Positions 61,149 through 64,000 of a stretch of DNA of 64,000 bases are shown in pieces. The position numbers and the translations under genes were made by a program. Position 1 is the stretch's first letter. Each line of letters opens with the position of its first letter. The notes beneath the pieces are model-generated. The model had not been told where the DNA came from. It did not search any database and saw only the letters and a list, made by a program, of their open reading frames with translations. This stretch comes from Kiritimatiellota bacterium (GTDB lineage: Bacteria; Verrucomicrobiota; Kiritimatiellia; JAAZAB01), in NCBI GenBank assembly GCA_026398415.1, contig JAPLSY010000088.1, positions 139,633 to 203,632 of the forward strand, given 5' to 3'.

Positions 61149-62762
61149 TTATGGCAACGCGGTCATGCTGCCAAGCGTGCATGACGTGTTGCCCGACGAT
61201 GTTATCTGACTCGCGCCTTGGTCGATGTGGACACCGGTGCAGTTTGTTACCTCGAATCCAAGCGCCTCGTCGATTTCTGACGTTAATATCCCGCTAAAAT
61301 CGCCACGCTTCAGGTTGCTCAGAACGACCGCATAACGGCGGCTCACATGCGGTCTGTACCCGTCGCCAGTGCGACCAACCTGAGAAACTATGCCTCCATG
61401 CATAGAAACGTCTTCGACAGGCCGGGAGTTGTAGTTAGATACCTCGATGCCGTATCCGGAGGTGCCGCGGATCAAAAAGCCCGAAATATTGACCTTCTTG
61501 GCGCCGGACACAAAAATACCGCGCCATCCATTGTTCACAACCTCAATGCCGGTAGCGTTGATGTTCTCAGGCAGATTGTCATTGCCTTGATCGGGATAGA
61601 TCGCAAACCCGTCGTCTCCGCAATTGATTATCGAGAGTCCCGTCACGCGCACGTTCCGCACAGAGTTGCCGATATGAAATCCGTCCCCCGCGCATGCGCT
61701 GGCCGAGAAGTTCACAAACTCAAAATTGCACTGATACGGGCCGTAGGCTTGAGGACCGCGAACTGCAATCGCCCAGTTGGCGATGTTCTGCGCGCCGCAG
61801 TTGATGAGCTTGACGTTATATCCGGACACCATCCATCCGATGCCGGTCCCGCGGCTCGCGGGCTCATAGGTCACGATGCCTGAATGTCGGATTTTCAGCC
61901 CGATGATGGTAATATTGTTGCAGTTATCCTCAATCCAGACACCGTTGAGGTTCTTGTCCTGGAGCACCAGCGTGGCGCCTTCGGCCATGATCGTCAGGTT
62001 ATGCTTCCCGAGAAGGCTGAATCCGCCGGCCGTGTAGACACCGGGTGAGAGCACAAGAATTTTTGGCTCGCCAACCACCACGCGTACCTTGGCCGGGGTC
62101 GTGAAGGCGGTATCTGGGGCCAAAACAGGCCGAGGGACACCGAATGTGAAGCAGGTGTACCAAGCCGCAACGGCGATGGGATGCGAGAAGGTGACGGTCA
62201 TCCCTGAAACAGCGGTTACCGTTACCCACGTTGGCGGGCTTTGCTGGCCAGCAACCTTGACGCTCAGAGATTGGTCTTGTGCGCTGGCCCCACCCAAGGC
62301 CAGGAAGCAGGTCGAATCGACCGACATACCAACCGTGACAAGCCCATCGATAGGCCGGCCTTGGAAGGTTGCCGATGTGCTGCCGACCGGAAAGGCCCCC
62401 GCTGTTTGACGGGCAATGACTCGGTATCCTGTGCCTCGGTTTGTTATTGAGATTGCGGCGAGCTTGCCGTTTCCAGCGAAAACAGCTTTGCCGGTCGCAC
62501 CCGAGGCTCCGCTGCCGCCCCCTTCGAACGTAACGTCAACGTTCTGGGTCGTGGAGTATAGCGGGTATCCGGCACCCGGTTCAACGATAGTTACCTCCGT
62601 GATGCCTCCCGACGGGTTGAAACTGTCAAGTTCTTCAAGGAACTTAGCCCACTGGTTTGTCCCATTCGCCACAATGCCTGGATCGGCGGCATTTGTAATG
62701 TCCGGCGCGCTTGATAGCGCAAGAGTAGCGCATAATATGAATAACGATGCGATGGTCTTCAT
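61149..62762 (-). CDS. Secreted parallel beta-helix protein (polysaccharide-lyase-like fold)
   Basis: A 537-residue protein with signal peptide (MKTIASLFILCATLALSSAP). An N-terminal ~130 residues are Gly/Ser/Thr rich beta structure (ITEVTIVEPGAGYPLYSTTQ, ISITNRGTGYRVIA). From ~230 a right-handed beta-helix follows (SPGVYTAGGFSLLGKHNLTI, NNITIIGLKIRHSG, RNVRVTGLSIINCGDDGFAI, KKVNISGFLIRGTSGYGIEV). The INCGDDGF turn resembles the DD-containing turn of GH28-type pectinases, but I cannot confirm a catalytic set. It overlaps the upstream alginate-lyase-like gene by four bases (ATGA), so a joint role in polyuronide breakdown is likely by context. Confidence 0.78.
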   Translation of the reverse strand: MKTIASLFILCATLALSSAPDITNAADPGIVANGTNQWAKFLEELDSFNPSGGITEVTIVEPGAGYPLYSTTQNVDVTFEGGGSGASGATGKAVFAGNGKLAAISITNRGTGYRVIARQTAGAFPVGSTSATFQGRPIDGLVTVGMSVDSTCFLALGGASAQDQSLSVKVAGQQSPPTWVTVTAVSGMTVTFSHPIAVAAWYTCFTFGVPRPVLAPDTAFTTPAKVRVVVGEPKILVLSPGVYTAGGFSLLGKHNLTIMAEGATLVLQDKNLNGVWIEDNCNNITIIGLKIRHSGIVTYEPASRGTGIGWMVSGYNVKLINCGAQNIANWAIAVRGPQAYGPYQCNFEFVNFSASACAGDGFHIGNSVRNVRVTGLSIINCGDDGFAIYPDQGNDNLPENINATGIEVVNNGWRGIFVSGAKKVNISGFLIRGTSGYGIEVSNYNSRPVEDVSMHGGIVSQVGRTGDGYRPHVSRRYAVVLSNLKRGDFSGILTSEIDEALGFEVTNCTGVHIDQGASQITSSGNTSCTLGSMTALP

Positions 62763-63883
62763 TTTGTTTGTCCCCTTAAGGTAATAGTATTCCCGTGCGT
62801 GAAGGTTAAGAACGGAGCTGAATGATTGGCGCTCATAGGCCTTGCTTTTACGAGAAGCGCCGATGCCGAATCATTGGGCCAGCGTGCGTTAAGAATCTCG
62901 AAATAACTGAAATAATCCACGCCAAGAAGCGCTTTGGGGTCTCCTTTCCAGTAGGGAAAGGTTGCGGGCGTTGCGGTCCAGGATGCAATTCTGAAAAAGG
63001 CCTGCTTCAGGGTATGACCTTGCGGGGACTGATAATCAAACAAATCAACTCCGTTCACGCGCAATATTTCAGCCGCAAGTGTCTGCGGCATCAGGCAGAA
63101 GTGGGAATACCGGATGCCCCGCTTCCCGCCGGATCGCTTGACTTCGCGTGGGAGGCGCCCGTCATCGGCGATTTGGTGCTCGATAAAATATTTCCAGCGC
63201 TCCACGCACTTTTTGAATGATGTTTCGTCCTTCTGATATACGGCGCAGGAAGATGCCAGCACAAGCCCCCAGTTCCCCCAGTTGTCTGCGCTCGCCATGG
63301 TGTTCATCCGCCATGCTTTCTCCTGCAGGAAACGGGAGAAGTTCTGCTGTTGGTCTTGCGGCCACACGCCGTCATTTCTCAGCAAATCCGCCGCAAAGAT
63401 CATTGCCGGGAAATGATAACTGAAACAAAGCTTGGAATCACACCAACGACTCATGCTCTCCAGGTTGGTGGCCCAGGCATTAATCAGGCGTATTGCGGAT
63501 TCGGCGTATTGCTTTTCAGCGGTCATCCTGTAGCAAAGCGCAAGCGCGTATGCCGCATTAGCGTCATCTTGCAATCCTTGCTTGGCTTTCATGCTGCCAT
63601 CGGCATTGATGTAAAAAAAGGGAACATACCACCGCTTTGGAACGATTGGACAGCGGGACAGGTTCTTGTCGGCATATTGACGGAGCGCCTCAAACGCTGA
63701 ATAGGTGGGTTCCTGCTTGACGGCAACCGCCTGCTTCAACATCTGGATGCGGGCATCCGTGATAAAGACCGACCGGAATAGACCTGTCTCTGATGCATTG
63801 TTCGTCTTTTCTGCATAAGCCGATGAAGCCGTCAGCAGAAATACGCAAAGTAACGTATAAACAGATATCCCGAGATGTTTCAT
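62759..63883 (-). CDS. Alginate lyase-family-like (alpha/alpha toroid) secreted protein
   Basis: A 374-residue exported protein (signal MKHLGISVYTLLCVFLLTAS). The body is helical and fits the alginate_lyase toroid fold: NAAYALALCYRMTAEKQYAE, AIRLINAWATN, FSYHFPAMIFAADLLR, the active-site-like ADNWGNWGLVLASSCAVY and later GKRGIRYSHFCLMPQTLAAE. In PL5-type lyases an NNH-containing helix and Tyr/Arg act in catalysis; here NW-GNWG stands at that point with RYSHF following, so it is a divergent branch. First gene of a two-gene minus-strand operon with a beta-helix protein. Confidence 0.75.
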   Translation of the reverse strand: MKHLGISVYTLLCVFLLTASSAYAEKTNNASETGLFRSVFITDARIQMLKQAVAVKQEPTYSAFEALRQYADKNLSRCPIVPKRWYVPFFYINADGSMKAKQGLQDDANAAYALALCYRMTAEKQYAESAIRLINAWATNLESMSRWCDSKLCFSYHFPAMIFAADLLRNDGVWPQDQQQNFSRFLQEKAWRMNTMASADNWGNWGLVLASSCAVYQKDETSFKKCVERWKYFIEHQIADDGRLPREVKRSGGKRGIRYSHFCLMPQTLAAEILRVNGVDLFDYQSPQGHTLKQAFFRIASWTATPATFPYWKGDPKALLGVDYFSYFEILNARWPNDSASALLVKARPMSANHSAPFLTFTHGNTITLRGQTK

Positions 63884-63920
63884 AAATACGCCCCCCCGAA
63901 CCTGTCTGCCTGCCCTAAAA

Positions 63921-64000
63921 TTACAGCCACACCATCAATCCGGCCAGGGCAGCGAAGCCAAGGCCCAGCAGGACCTTGCTCCAAACGGCATTCGCCCGGC
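63921..64000 (-). CDS. C-terminus of a membrane protein (gene continues outside window)
   Basis: On the minus strand a frame open from the window edge ends at TAA (63923-63921) with RANAVWSKVLLGLGFAALAG then LMVWL. This is a basic stretch followed by one hydrophobic helix, as at the end of a membrane protein or tail anchor. Only 25 residues are visible and the family is unknown. It lies just upstream of the alginate-lyase-like gene in the same direction. Confidence 0.4.
   Translation of the reverse strand, partial: RANAVWSKVLLGLGFAALAGLMVWL

Overview
The window looks like chromosome from a PVC-group bacterium, most likely in or near Kiritimatiellota, Lentisphaerota or Verrucomicrobiota. This is inferred from style, not from a marker gene. 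The signs are GntR-HTH/LacI-sensor hybrid regulators, many secreted sialidase-like, GHL10-like and beta-helix proteins, 'DFRL..SPCINAG..VDIGAYEY' C-termini, UroD-like and MttB-like methyltransferases, and short hairpin repeats with a CATAGC core.

Layout. (1) 1-2.5 kb: a compact phage-like block (radical SAM C-terminus, small winged-helix protein, adenine methylase, cytosine methylase with a frameshift in a run of nine A) beside tRNA-Ala(GGC). (2) 3-14 kb: housekeeping and membrane genes. These are an M50 protease, an MBL hydrolase, a Ser/Thr kinase, deoB, an AT-rich four-gene membrane operon (DUF2089, YIP1-like, DUF4019 lipoprotein, PrsW-like protease), zwf-opcA, and a first GntR/LacI regulator. 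(3) 14-21.5 kb, minus strand: two sialidase-like proteins, a UroD-family protein, an unknown protein, an MttB-family methyltransferase and a DapA-family aldolase, bounded by a second, paralogous regulator. (4) 22.9-55.2 kb, plus strand: a large island of secreted or membrane-anchored carbohydrate-active-like proteins built from a few re-used modules. (5) 55.4-59.9 kb: icd plus two-subunit ATP-citrate lyase. (6) 60-64 kb, minus strand: a surface-repeat protein with a clear terminator, then a beta-helix protein and an alginate-lyase-like protein in one operon.

The most interesting part is region 4. A pair of overlapping genes (a GHL10-like TIM-barrel protein with an HWxFEExH signature, followed by a PD40 beta-propeller with a discoidin-like C-terminus) occurs three times, each time next to a beta-helix protein from a four-member paralog family. 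A second re-used module is an N-terminal membrane anchor of about 30-55 residues with its upstream DNA. It is fused to sialidase, LamG and GHL10-like bodies on both strands. Two anchor genes follow either an intact regulator gene or a truncated regulator remnant that keeps its terminator. Two anchor leaders carry the exact 16-bp palindrome AAACCNGCGCNGGTTT, a candidate operator. Together these suggest a glycan-degrading locus that grew by duplicating and re-assorting regulator/leader/effector units. Substrate and activities cannot be read from sequence alone.
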